A stretch of 64,000 bases of DNA, from contig NZ_CP022736.1 of NCBI RefSeq assembly GCF_002257565.1, positions 4,526,001 to 4,590,000 of the forward strand, in the 5' to 3' direction. A program made the translations under genes and the position numbers. This stretch comes from Herbaspirillum sp. meg3. GTDB lineage: Bacteria; Pseudomonadota; Gammaproteobacteria; Burkholderiales; Burkholderiaceae_D. The notes beneath the pieces were generated by a model, which had not been told where the DNA came from, did no database searches, and saw only the letters and a list, made by a program, of their open reading frames with translations. This document shows positions 37,768-45,776 of this stretch, one piece after another. The first letter of the stretch is position 1; every line of letters starts with the position of its first letter.

Positions 37768-37900
37768 ACCGCGGTTTATTGCATTCCGCACTCACGCTTC
37801 TCGCTTACACAGCTTAACGAAGTGTTACCAATTGCTTCCCCTGCGCATGACAGGCCGGGGAACTGGTTAAATCCAGCTTTCCGTTTGACGAAAGCACGCA

Positions 37901-38503
37901 ATGAAATATGCGGTTCTCCTTCCCCGCTTCACCTCTTTTCTGCAGGCTGCGGCACTCTCGCTAAGTCTGCTGGCGCTGACGCCGATGCCCGCACAGGCGA
38001 CGCCGCTGATGGATCTGTTCCCGGAAGACATCATCAATACAGTGCAGCAGCTCAAACCTGACCTGAACCTTAACCCCAACCAACAAATACTCTGGCGTCA
38101 GACCGAACAGAAGACACTCGCTATCGTGCGGCAACATCAATTGCGGCGTGATCGACTACAGGCAGAAACTGCACGCAACATGAGCAAACCTGGTTTTGAG
38201 TTGCGCGATCTTGGCCGCGCAGTAGAACAAGAATCAGCGCTCTCGGAAGAAGACAACCGTCAACTGCGCGAACTCTGGCTGACCGTCGCTGATGCGCTGG
38301 ATGATACGCAGCGGCAGGCAGTTCAAACCTTCATCGCCGACCGTTTGCAGCGCGCGGCAGAACATGGCGGCAGCGCTCCGGAAAAGGGTGAAGGCGGCCG
38401 CATGGGCGGCAAGCGCGGTGGCGGAGGTAGTAGCAGCGGCGGAATGGGAGGTTCCAGCGGCATGGGTGGCATGGGAGGGTCCAGCGGCGGATCGCAATTC
38501 TGA
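37901..38503 (+). CDS. exported protein with Gly-rich C-terminal tail
   Basis: 200 residues. Signal peptide ending PMPAQA; a helical, charged middle (residues 40-150) rich in Gln/Arg/Leu, with spacing reminiscent of Spy/CpxP-like periplasmic proteins (LWRQTEQKTLAIVRQHQLRRDRLQ cut short, and ALDDTQRQAVQTFIADRL); then a low-complexity tail from about 155 made of Gly, Ser and Met repeats (MGG, SSGGMGG). The tail is the odd part. A periplasmic chaperone or metal sensor role is possible but not established. Confidence 0.75.
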   Translation: MKYAVLLPRFTSFLQAAALSLSLLALTPMPAQATPLMDLFPEDIINTVQQLKPDLNLNPNQQILWRQTEQKTLAIVRQHQLRRDRLQAETARNMSKPGFELRDLGRAVEQESALSEEDNRQLRELWLTVADALDDTQRQAVQTFIADRLQRAAEHGGSAPEKGEGGRMGGKRGGGGSSSGGMGGSSGMGGMGGSSGGSQF

Positions 38504-38536
38504 CGTGAGGTCGCGCAGGACGATGCAGATAACAAA

Positions 38537-38563
38537 GCGGCTTCCGACCAATGAGGAAGCCGC
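38537..38563 (-). terminator. terminator of phoD
   Basis: GCGGCTTCC, 9-nt loop, GGAAGCCGC. On the minus strand it is followed by TTTGTT, 9 nt after the phoD stop. It may also serve the convergent plus-strand gene. Confidence 0.7.
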
Positions 38564-38572
38564 ATTCTGTGC

Positions 38573-40234
38573 TCACACCTCTGGCGGCAAATCCACGGTG
38601 AACAGATTCTTGCCGTCGACATTGTGCAAGGACACCGTCATCATCCGCGTCTTCGCATCGATCTTGCCGATGCCGAAAAACTGAAACAGATCCGCCGGTG
38701 AACGATTCTGCTTCATGTCGGCAGGAATACTCACATAGCGCACGTCCGGACCGAATGTCCGGTCGATCTCGCCTGGGCCGAAAGTACCCGCATGCAAAGG
38801 CCCGCCGACAAATTCCCAGAACGGTTTGAAGTCGGTGAATTGCGCCTTCTCCGGCATGTAATACGTTGCTGATGCGTAGTGCACGTCAGCCGTCACCCAC
38901 ACCACATTCTTGATGTTGTGACGCTTGATGAAGCGCAGCAACTCCGCGACCTCCAGCTCTCGTCCTGACGGCTTGCCGTTGTCGGCATTGGCCCAGGCTT
39001 CAAAGGTGCCCTGCGGTACATCCGGATTCAGATCGGGTACGACAATCGAGATCGGCATGTCACTGGCGATGACCTTCCAGGTCGATCGCGAACGCAGCAG
39101 CGCCTGCTTGATCCAGCGCATCTGCGCTGCGCCGAGGAAGGCCGCATCTTGTCCTTGCACCGATTGACGGTTCGGCGAATTGGCGCCGCGATAGCTACGC
39201 TCGTCGAGCATGAAGACTTCCAGCAACGGCCCATAATTGAACGCACGATAAATGCGTTCCGGATCGGCGACATCGATGCGAAACGGGTTGTACTCGAACA
39301 TTGCCTGCCGCGCACGTTGCTTCAGCACGTTCAGTTCACGCTCCTGATACCGTTTCTCGGCCTCACCAATGACCTGCCCGGGATACCAGTTGTTGCGCAC
39401 CTCATGGTCATCCCATTGCACGAGGAAAGGCACCTCGGCCATGAAGCGCTTCTTGTTTGCGTCCATCAGGTTGTACGCAAAGTTGCCGCGATAGTCGTCG
39501 AGTGTCTGCGCGACTTTGGACTTGGCCGGCGTCACCAGATTGCGCCAGATGCTGCCGTCATCCAGCGTCACCTCGGCCTGAATCGGACCATCGGCGTAAA
39601 TCTGATCACCGGAATGAATGAAGAAATCCGGCTTGAAACGACGCATGGTTTCATACATGCGATAACCACCCCAGGCTTCATTGATACCCCAGCCCTGCCC
39701 CGCTTCATCACCGGAAAACGCGAAGCTGATATCGCGCTCTCCGCCGCCCGGAATAATGAGACTACCCGTCACCGGTGCACTCCAGGCCGACTCATGCAGC
39801 AAGTCCTGAAAACGCACACGATAAAACAGCCGCTGCGACACCGGCAAGCCGCGCAGATCCATCCGCGCGGTGTAATCGTTGCGCGCCAGCGCCGCCGGAC
39901 CGGTGATAGTCAGCGCATCCTTGAAATTCTCGTGCACCGAATACTCCACCACCATCCGCGCCGCGCGATCAGTGCGGCTCCATAGCATCGCTGTATCGCG
40001 CGTGATGTCGCCACTCATGGCGCCGCTGTCGACTTGCGGCCGCAATCGCTCCGACGTCACGATGGCAGGAGCCTGCTGGGCAAATGCCGGCGCAAGCGTA
40101 CCGACGGTCAGCAAGGCGCCGGTACCAAGCGCCGTATCGCGCAGAAAGTTGCGGCGGCCATTGCCGTTCGTGCTGTCAGCATGACTGGTATTGCTGAAGG
40201 AGGATAAAGGTGGAGAGGATTGATCGTCGGACAT
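38573..40234 (-). CDS. phoD: alkaline phosphatase D (PhoD), Tat-exported
   Basis: Ca2+/Fe3+-dependent phosphodiesterase/phosphomonoesterase exported by Tat, used for phosphate scavenging. 553 residues from the ATG at 40,234 (AAGGAG 7 nt upstream); a longer in-frame start is not supported. Twin arginines at 27-28 (GRRNFLRD) and a hydrophobic stretch to APAFAQ. PhoD blocks: SGDEAGQGWG, HSGDQIYADGP, VPFLVQWDDHEVRNNW, ADVHYASATYY. A PhoB box was not obvious upstream. Confidence 0.95.
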   Translation of the reverse strand: MSDDQSSPPLSSFSNTSHADSTNGNGRRNFLRDTALGTGALLTVGTLAPAFAQQAPAIVTSERLRPQVDSGAMSGDITRDTAMLWSRTDRAARMVVEYSVHENFKDALTITGPAALARNDYTARMDLRGLPVSQRLFYRVRFQDLLHESAWSAPVTGSLIIPGGGERDISFAFSGDEAGQGWGINEAWGGYRMYETMRRFKPDFFIHSGDQIYADGPIQAEVTLDDGSIWRNLVTPAKSKVAQTLDDYRGNFAYNLMDANKKRFMAEVPFLVQWDDHEVRNNWYPGQVIGEAEKRYQERELNVLKQRARQAMFEYNPFRIDVADPERIYRAFNYGPLLEVFMLDERSYRGANSPNRQSVQGQDAAFLGAAQMRWIKQALLRSRSTWKVIASDMPISIVVPDLNPDVPQGTFEAWANADNGKPSGRELEVAELLRFIKRHNIKNVVWVTADVHYASATYYMPEKAQFTDFKPFWEFVGGPLHAGTFGPGEIDRTFGPDVRYVSIPADMKQNRSPADLFQFFGIGKIDAKTRMMTVSLHNVDGKNLFTVDLPPEV

Positions 40235-40441
40235 AGCGGGCTCCTTGGCTGGCGGTATGAAAAATTGCAATGTAGCAAGGCAATGTGACCGTCCCATGAA
40301 CAGATACCGACATAATCAACCTTCTCGCACTCGTCTTCATATTTTCGCTATTTCCCAAAGAAAACCTTGAATTACTTCGGCTCCACGTCAGCAAAACAAG
40401 CATCCCGACAAAATGTGCGCCGGCTGCTCGTCTTTTTGGGA

Positions 40442-40458
40442 TGCACCAAGCAGACGCA
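40442..40458. promoter_or_regulatory. second, weaker NtrC-type site
   Basis: TGCAC, 7 nt, ACGCA; consensus TGCAC-N7-GTGCA, 8 of 10 conserved positions. It starts 23 bp before the stronger site, about two helical turns, as tandem NtrC enhancers are usually placed. Confidence 0.5.
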
Positions 40459-40464
40459 TCATTT

Positions 40465-40481
40465 TGCACGGTTTACGTGCG
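40465..40481. promoter_or_regulatory. NtrC binding site upstream of amt
   Basis: TGCAC, 7 nt, GTGCG: 9 of 10 conserved bases with the exact NtrC spacing. It lies about 75-90 bp upstream of the sigma-54 -24/-12 box, a normal enhancer position. Confidence 0.7.
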
Positions 40482-40553
40482 ATAGCCGGTTAGTCACGGA
40501 AGGTGCCAACAATTTCCCCTTTAAATTCAGCCGCTTAAATTTTTGCACCGAAA

Positions 40554-40569
40554 TGGAATGATTTTTGCT
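40554..40569 (+). promoter_or_regulatory. sigma-54 promoter of amt
   Basis: TGGAATGATTTTTGCT: the -24 GG and -12 GC are separated by exactly 10 nt, with TTGC at -12 (consensus TGGCAC-N5-TTGCW). About 51 nt before the start codon. With the two NtrC sites this is a complete nitrogen-starvation control region. Confidence 0.75.
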
Positions 40570-40619
40570 TTATTAGGTGCTTTTTAAACTTTTTTGCACA
40601 GTTATTGGGAGATTTTTCT

Positions 40620-41822
40620 GTGGACGATCACAAAAATGGTGCCGATGCACTCTTCATTTTGCTCGGCGCAATCATGATCCTGGCGATGCATGCCGGCTTC
40701 GCTTTCCTGGAACTGGGAACGGTGCGCCGCAAAAACCAAGTCAACGCGCTGGTCAAGATACTTGCCGATTTTGCGGTATCGACCATCGCCTACTTTTTCG
40801 TCGGCTACTACGTTGCTTATGGCGTCAGCTTTTTCAGCGGTGCGGAAACGCTGGCCGCGCGCAGCGGCTTTGAGCTGGTCAAGTTCTTTTTCCTGCTGAC
40901 TTTTGCGGCCGCGATTCCCGCCATCATTTCGGGCGGTATCGCCGAACGCTCCAAATTCCATCCGCAACTGATTGCCACCGCTGTGCTGGTTGGTCTGGTG
41001 TACCCCTTCTTCGAAGGCATCGCCTGGAACCAGCACTTCGGCGTGCAGGCGTGGATCAAGAACGTCTTCGGTGCAGAATTTCACGACTTCGCCGGCTCCA
41101 TCGTGGTCCACGCGGTCGGTGGCTGGATCGCCTTGCCTGCGGTGCTGCTGCTGGGCGCACGACGCGGGCGCTATACCAAGGAGGGCGCCGTCGCCGCGCA
41201 TCCGCCATCCAACATCCCATTCCTCGCACTCGGTGCCTGGATCCTCACGGTCGGCTGGTTCGGCTTCAACGTCATGAGCGCACAAACCCTCGACAAGATG
41301 AACGGCCTGGTCGCCCTGAACTCACTCATGGCCATGGCCGGCGGCACGCTGGTCGCGCTGATCATGGGCAAGAACGACCCCGGCTTCGTCTACAACGGGC
41401 CGCTGGCCGGACTGGTCGCCGTGTGCGCAGGCTCCGACCTGATGCATCCGCTCGGCGCGCTGGTCACCGGCGGCATCGCGGGTGCGATCTTCGTGTGGAT
41501 GTTCACCCGCACGCAAAACAAGTGGAAGATCGACGACGTCCTGGGCGTCTGGCCGCTGCACGGCCTGTGCGGTGCATGGGGTGGACTGGCTGCCGGCATC
41601 TTCGGCCTGAAGGCACTCGGCGGCATCGGCGGCGTATCCTTCATGGCGCAGCTGTGCGGCACCGTGCTGGGCATTGCCATCGCCGCCATCGGCGGCTGGA
41701 TCGTCTACGGCCTGCTCAAGAAAGCCATCGGCATCCGCCTCGATCCGGAACAGGAATTCGAAGGCGCGGATCTGTCGATCCATAAGATTTCGTCTACGGC
41801 GGAGCGGGAAACGAGCTGGTAG
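40620..41822 (+). CDS. amt: ammonium transporter (Amt/AmtB family)
   Basis: Inner-membrane ammonium channel/transporter. 400 residues from the GTG at 40,620, which has GGGAGA 7 nt upstream; a TTG 15 nt earlier overlaps that site. Eleven or so spans; the twin pore His are near residues 164 (VVHAVGG) and 313 (WPLHGLCGAWGG). GFAFLELGTVRRKNQ near the start is typical. No glnK is next to it. The TAG stop is followed immediately by the end of a mobile element, which abuts but does not cut the gene. Confidence 0.95.
   Translation: MDDHKNGADALFILLGAIMILAMHAGFAFLELGTVRRKNQVNALVKILADFAVSTIAYFFVGYYVAYGVSFFSGAETLAARSGFELVKFFFLLTFAAAIPAIISGGIAERSKFHPQLIATAVLVGLVYPFFEGIAWNQHFGVQAWIKNVFGAEFHDFAGSIVVHAVGGWIALPAVLLLGARRGRYTKEGAVAAHPPSNIPFLALGAWILTVGWFGFNVMSAQTLDKMNGLVALNSLMAMAGGTLVALIMGKNDPGFVYNGPLAGLVAVCAGSDLMHPLGALVTGGIAGAIFVWMFTRTQNKWKIDDVLGVWPLHGLCGAWGGLAAGIFGLKALGGIGGVSFMAQLCGTVLGIAIAAIGGWIVYGLLKKAIGIRLDPEQEFEGADLSIHKISSTAERETSW
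41819..41822. repeat. GTAG target-site duplication, left copy
   Basis: GTAG directly before the element's TG terminus; the same four bases follow its CA terminus at 50,833-50,836. The left copy includes the amt stop codon. Confidence 0.6.
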
Positions 41823-41832
41823 TGATAATTAA

Positions 41833-41891
41833 AAATAAAGTCTGTAATTCGGAAATAAAGTCCGTCGAGCTCAATAAAGTCTGTCGAGAAC
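41833..41891 (+). repeat. left-end triple repeat of mobile cassette
   Basis: Three tandem copies of AAATAAAGTCTGT-like sequence with 20- and 19-bp periodicity (motifs beginning near 41,833, 41,853 and 41,873). The second and third share TCGAG after the motif. An inverted partial copy (AACAGACTTT) lies at 41,921-41,930. The arrangement resembles multiple transposase-binding sites. Confidence 0.7.
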
Positions 41892-42347
41892 CTTAATATT
41901 GTATGGAAAACACTGTCTTAAACAGACTTTCGCCAATGACAAAAGCCACCTCAAAGGTGGCTTTTTTTAATATTAGCGGAGCGCGATTGTAACGGAAGTC
42001 GCCAATGGGTGAGATGGTAAAACAGCTTCTCGGACATGCCGAAATATTTGCTAATCGAAGCAATGTAATAAATAAACTGAATTTTGGCGTGGAAGGAACG
42101 AAAGGCTTTTTTAAGATGTTATTTTGTATATAAAAGCATAATGAGGTAATGGATGCCCCTGCGTGCCAATTGAATCCTTAAGAGATAACAAGCTAACCAA
42201 AAATCAAAATGGATAGTCGAGCAAGAAGCTAAGAGCCTGACAAGCCTCCCTTTTGACAATTCATCGTAAGTGGGGCTGCGGTGGATGTCACTGGATCCCA
42301 AATCGGGCTCTTTACGCGCTTCTGCCCCTGAGTTCCTTACCAAGACT
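41892..42347. other. AT-rich left flank of the cassette, no assured gene
   Basis: About 455 bases, visibly more AT-rich than the chromosome. It contains a terminator at 41,941 and a 42-codon plus-strand frame at 42,005-42,133 whose MVKQLLGHAEI faintly recalls the LGH box of tyrosine recombinases; it has no ribosome-binding site and is too short to call. Confidence 0.4.
41941..41968 (+). terminator. terminator inside the left end of the cassette
   Basis: AAAAGCCACC-TCAAA-GGTGGCTTTTTTT: perfect stem and T7 run. It could shield the cassette from amt transcription coming from outside. Confidence 0.88.
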
Positions 42348-43448
42348 TCATAGGTTCTTGCCGTAGAACGGCGTAAGTTTGGCTACTGCAGTCTCCACGT
42401 ACTTGGGCACCCAGTAGGTCTCGATGTGAGTGGCGCCTTCGATCTTGAATAGTTCCTTGTCCTTGGCACCAGTCGCTTTGGAGAACGCCTCCTCCGTCAT
42501 GTAGAGGCTGTCGGCCTTGCTGCCGGCCATCATCAGTAGGGGCTGTTCGATCAGCGCAATCTGGTCCGTGGCATCCCATCGCATCAAGTCAATCAGGCTG
42601 CTCGTTGTGTACTTAAAGGTCGAATTGGGATGTGCGTGAGTGCGCCAGTAGTATTCATAGCCCTGCCGATACATCTCGAACGGTAACGCTGCTATTTGCG
42701 CGTCTGTCATATCCGCATCACCGGAATAGAGAATCTTGCCGCCGGCCATCTGCTGAGCCCTTGCATCCGAGGCTTGCCGCAGACGCTGCTGGATCGTAGT
42801 GAGCTGCGAGTCTGCGAATCCGTTGCGTCGGACGCGACCGGAATTAAACATGCTCAGAGTTGCCACCGCCTTGAAGCGCTTATCGGTTTTGGCCGCAGCC
42901 AGCGAATAGCCTCCGCCCCCACAGATGCCGAGCAACCCAAGGCGCTCGGCGTCCACGCCAGCATACGTGGTGATGAAGTCTGCCATGCCGTGAATGTCCT
43001 CGATGCGGTTCGTGGGTGTGTCCACGGAGCGCGGCAGTCCGCCACTGCCTCCCTGGAAAGCCGCATCGGCTGCAATAGCGACGTAGCCAAGTTCAGCCAG
43101 GCGCTGCGCGTACAGGCCGGCGGTTTGTTCCTTTACCCCGCCATTGGGATGAGCGACGACGACCGCGGGATACTTCTTCGCTGGGTCGAAGTTCGCCGGC
43201 GTGTACACGTTGGCTACGACGTCCAGGTCGTTGAGCTTGTACTTCACGGGATGGATGTTGACTGCGCCCGGCACATTGGCGGTGATCGCATCACCATACA
43301 CCAATGTAAAAGGGTTCTTTCTATAGTCGGCCGCAGCGGCAGGTGTAGCGAGAGTCATCAGTGGCACTCCAAGGGTTATTGCAGAAATTGCGAGCGTAGA
43401 AGTTCCGAGGAACTCACGGCGCTTCACGTCGATAGTGTTGTCGGTCAT
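42348..43448 (-). CDS. Tat-exported alpha/beta hydrolase with Cys nucleophile (dienelactone hydrolase-like)
   Basis: 366 residues. Twin-arginine signal KRREFLG followed by a hydrophobic stretch ending ATPAAAA. Alpha/beta-hydrolase core with nucleophile elbow GICGGGG, so Cys replaces Ser as in dienelactone hydrolase; acid and His parts include EGATHIETYW near the C-terminus. Last gene of the minus-strand cargo operon, 55 nt after the lipoprotein hydrolase. Substrate unknown; a lactone or ester formed by the upstream enzymes is plausible. Confidence 0.82.
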   Translation of the reverse strand: MTDNTIDVKRREFLGTSTLAISAITLGVPLMTLATPAAAADYRKNPFTLVYGDAITANVPGAVNIHPVKYKLNDLDVVANVYTPANFDPAKKYPAVVVAHPNGGVKEQTAGLYAQRLAELGYVAIAADAAFQGGSGGLPRSVDTPTNRIEDIHGMADFITTYAGVDAERLGLLGICGGGGYSLAAAKTDKRFKAVATLSMFNSGRVRRNGFADSQLTTIQQRLRQASDARAQQMAGGKILYSGDADMTDAQIAALPFEMYRQGYEYYWRTHAHPNSTFKYTTSSLIDLMRWDATDQIALIEQPLLMMAGSKADSLYMTEEAFSKATGAKDKELFKIEGATHIETYWVPKYVETAVAKLTPFYGKNL

Positions 43449-43503
43449 ATAGAATCCGATTTTCTGAGGCCTTGATCGCGAAAGAGCGGCCAGGTGTAAG
43501 AGC

Positions 43504-44589
43504 TCAATCGAGCTTCTTTTGGGTGAGGAAGAAAGACACCAGGTCAGCGATCTGCACGTTGTTCAGGTCGGACATGATGAAGTGCGTGTTTCCGCGAATG
43601 CCCAACTCGGGAAGATGCACCAACCGGGCGTCGCCGCCATGCTTGTTGATGGCATCGACCCAAATGCGGGCCATGGCAAGTCGCACGCGCCAGTTGTCCT
43701 GGCCCCGCTCGGCAGTTGGCTCTGCCGGGAAGTTGTCGCCGTAGTAGACGATGACAGGGATTCGAGTGAGCTTCTCGAAATCCTCTGTCGACACGGGCTC
43801 CGGCGCCAGGGGACCTGCTGCACTGGGCATGACAGGAGGAAGTTCTCCTTGTGGGAAGATGAAGCCGCTGCCAGGCTCGAATGCGATGATGGCCTTGACG
43901 TTGGGCGACTTGATGGCTGTTAGCCAGCCAGGGCCGCCACCTTGCGAGTGCGTAAAGAGAATTGCCGGTCCAGTCTTCGTGAACAGTGCTGCCATGGCGT
44001 CCGAAATCACGTCGGCATCGTAAGGGCCGGTGTTGGGCGTAACCGAGCGGAAGAACTGGTCCAGCGTCTCCGGCTTGCGGTCGAATTGCACATTATCGAA
44101 GTATCGCGGCCATTTTCCGATGCGAAACTGGTCAAAGAACAGCTGGTCGTTCGGTGCTGGAGCGACTGATGCCGCAACGGTGCTATTGCCGGCACGACCA
44201 CGGCGCGGTTGGTCGACCACATAGACTGGGAAGCCGCGGCGCAGGAACAAAGTCTGAAAGCCCTCCCGGCCGTCCGAAGTGGTTTCCCAACTGCGCGCCG
44301 ACTGGAAGGCTCCATGCAGCATGACGATGGGCAAGGGCCTGGGGTGCAGCGGCACCTGATAGAAGGCGTACAAATGGTCGCCATGGAAACTCTGCCCGGC
44401 AGCTGTCGGTTTGTTGTTGTCATAGTTGCCAGGAGCCTTTAATACGGCGCCTCCGACAGCGAAGCTACCTTGCGCTTGGATCACCAGAGGAGTAGAGGCG
44501 TTTCCGGCACCGCTGGGCTGGGTCGCGCAGCCAGCGATGCAAGTTGTCAGGGCGATGACGGTAGTCATCAGGGTTCGATTGATGTTCAT
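43504..44589 (-). CDS. lipoprotein alpha/beta hydrolase
   Basis: 361 residues. Lipoprotein signal ending CIAGC (lipidated Cys at 21), so anchored to a membrane in the periplasm. Alpha/beta-hydrolase fold: oxyanion segment VMLHGAFQSARSWE, nucleophile elbow FTHSQGGGPG (Ser in HSQGG), and a His in RGNTHFIMSD. It starts 2 nt after the cupin/CMD gene, so the two are co-translated. The C-terminal HFIMSDLNNVQIADLVSFFL is typical of this exported esterase group. Confidence 0.82.
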   Translation of the reverse strand: MNINRTLMTTVIALTTCIAGCATQPSGAGNASTPLVIQAQGSFAVGGAVLKAPGNYDNNKPTAAGQSFHGDHLYAFYQVPLHPRPLPIVMLHGAFQSARSWETTSDGREGFQTLFLRRGFPVYVVDQPRRGRAGNSTVAASVAPAPNDQLFFDQFRIGKWPRYFDNVQFDRKPETLDQFFRSVTPNTGPYDADVISDAMAALFTKTGPAILFTHSQGGGPGWLTAIKSPNVKAIIAFEPGSGFIFPQGELPPVMPSAAGPLAPEPVSTEDFEKLTRIPVIVYYGDNFPAEPTAERGQDNWRVRLAMARIWVDAINKHGGDARLVHLPELGIRGNTHFIMSDLNNVQIADLVSFFLTQKKLD

Positions 44590-44591
44590 GC

Positions 44592-45776
44592 TTAGCCTTT
44601 CGATACAGCAGCCAGGACTTGTGTGAGCGCTTCGTTCGCACGGGCGGCAACTTCGGGGCTGGTCTCCTCAGCCAGAGCTCGCGTCAACTGGCGCAACTGC
44701 GCGACGGTCAAGCCCACGCGCAGGCTTGCCCGCATGTGGGAGCGCAACTGCGCCCCCGCCCCCGGGGTTGCTGCGAGTGCGCCCACGGTCGTCAGCTCGC
44801 GGCTCTGCCAATCGAGGTTGTCGCGCTCAAAAATGTCGCCGAACAGATGAGCCTGCAGGAACTGATTGATGGGAGGTGCGAAGTCGAACACAGCTCCTTG
44901 TACCGGTCCACCGGAAATCTCCGTCTGGTTCGCTCTGCCCACCGTCACCAGCTCCTCGCCTGTGGCAACCTTTCTGCTGGGCTCACGCCCTTGAGCATCC
45001 TTGATCCCACGCTGCTTGCGTACTTCGACTACCTTCAACAGTTCACCGAGTGCATTAAGACTTCTTGGGAAGCCCGCGTAGGCATAGAGCTGCACCAAAA
45101 TCTCCTTGGTCTCGCTGACGGTCAAGCCGGCATCGAGCCCTTGATTTAGCGCGGAGTTCAGTCTGGGCATATCACTGCTCGCCACGAAGGCTGCAATGAG
45201 CGGAATAGCACGCTGCCGGGGCGACAAGGTTTCGGATGAGGAGTACGCATGGGATTTGGCACCTACAGTGGGACCGGAGGCCGCACTGCTCACAGCGGCC
45301 AGATATTCTTGATCGGTGACCTTGTCTTGCCAGGTCACCGAGATGCCGTTTTCCTTTTCCGCGATAGCAACATGCGTCATTGAGCCGTTGGGGCCGGCAC
45401 CATGCCAGTGGAGCACGTTTGGGGGAATGGTGACAACGTCGCCGGGGCTGATCGCCCGTGCCGGCTGCCCCTTTTGTTGAACCAGACCCTCTCCAGCCGT
45501 GACGATCAGGGTCTGGCCCAGAGGATGACTGTGCCAAGCCGTTCTGGCGCGGGGCTCGAAGGTCACCGTAGCACCGGCAGCCTTGCCCGGCTCCAATGCC
45601 TGGAAGGGCGAGCTGATGCGCACACTGCCGGTAAAGGTGTCGGCCGCTCCCGTGGCAACGGGCTGGAGCGCTGCCGAACGTACCTCGACAACCGGAGCAA
45701 CCGCGGTGGTACCAATGGACTGCGCGTCGGCAGCGGCTGCCGCTCCGCTCAGGGCGATGCAAAGGAGTGATTTCAT
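44592..45776 (-). CDS. exported cupin + carboxymuconolactone decarboxylase fusion
   Basis: 394 residues. Signal peptide (MKSLLCIALSGAAAAADAQ). Cupin at about 45-150 with metal-type WHSHPLGQTLIV and LHWHGAGPNGSMTHVAI (His pairs). Then two carboxymuconolactone-decarboxylase/AhpD-like domains (about 195-260 and 300-390), neither with a CxxC, so not a thiol peroxidase. Its ATG overlaps the MFS stop (ATGA). An unusual combination for a periplasmic protein. The reaction is not known. Confidence 0.82.
   Translation of the reverse strand: MKSLLCIALSGAAAAADAQSIGTTAVAPVVEVRSAALQPVATGAADTFTGSVRISSPFQALEPGKAAGATVTFEPRARTAWHSHPLGQTLIVTAGEGLVQQKGQPARAISPGDVVTIPPNVLHWHGAGPNGSMTHVAIAEKENGISVTWQDKVTDQEYLAAVSSAASGPTVGAKSHAYSSSETLSPRQRAIPLIAAFVASSDMPRLNSALNQGLDAGLTVSETKEILVQLYAYAGFPRSLNALGELLKVVEVRKQRGIKDAQGREPSRKVATGEELVTVGRANQTEISGGPVQGAVFDFAPPINQFLQAHLFGDIFERDNLDWQSRELTTVGALAATPGAGAQLRSHMRASLRVGLTVAQLRQLTRALAEETSPEVAARANEALTQVLAAVSKG

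Larger units (their letters stand above)
40235..40619. other. divergent spacer phoD / amt with nitrogen-control elements
   Basis: 385 bases. The left half holds the phoD ribosome-binding site and no clear gene. The right half carries two NtrC-type sites and a sigma-54 promoter for amt, listed separately. Confidence 0.6.

Noticed and set aside
42005..42133. 42-codon frame with QLLGHAEI, resembling the end of a tyrosine recombinase
   Set aside because: No ribosome-binding site, preceded by a stop, and lacking the Tyr and Arg residues. The resemblance is a few residues only.
42119..42343. 74-codon minus-strand frame at the left end of the cassette
   Set aside because: Mostly hydrophobic and basic residues without family features; it follows the hydrolase stop by 4 nt with no ribosome-binding site.
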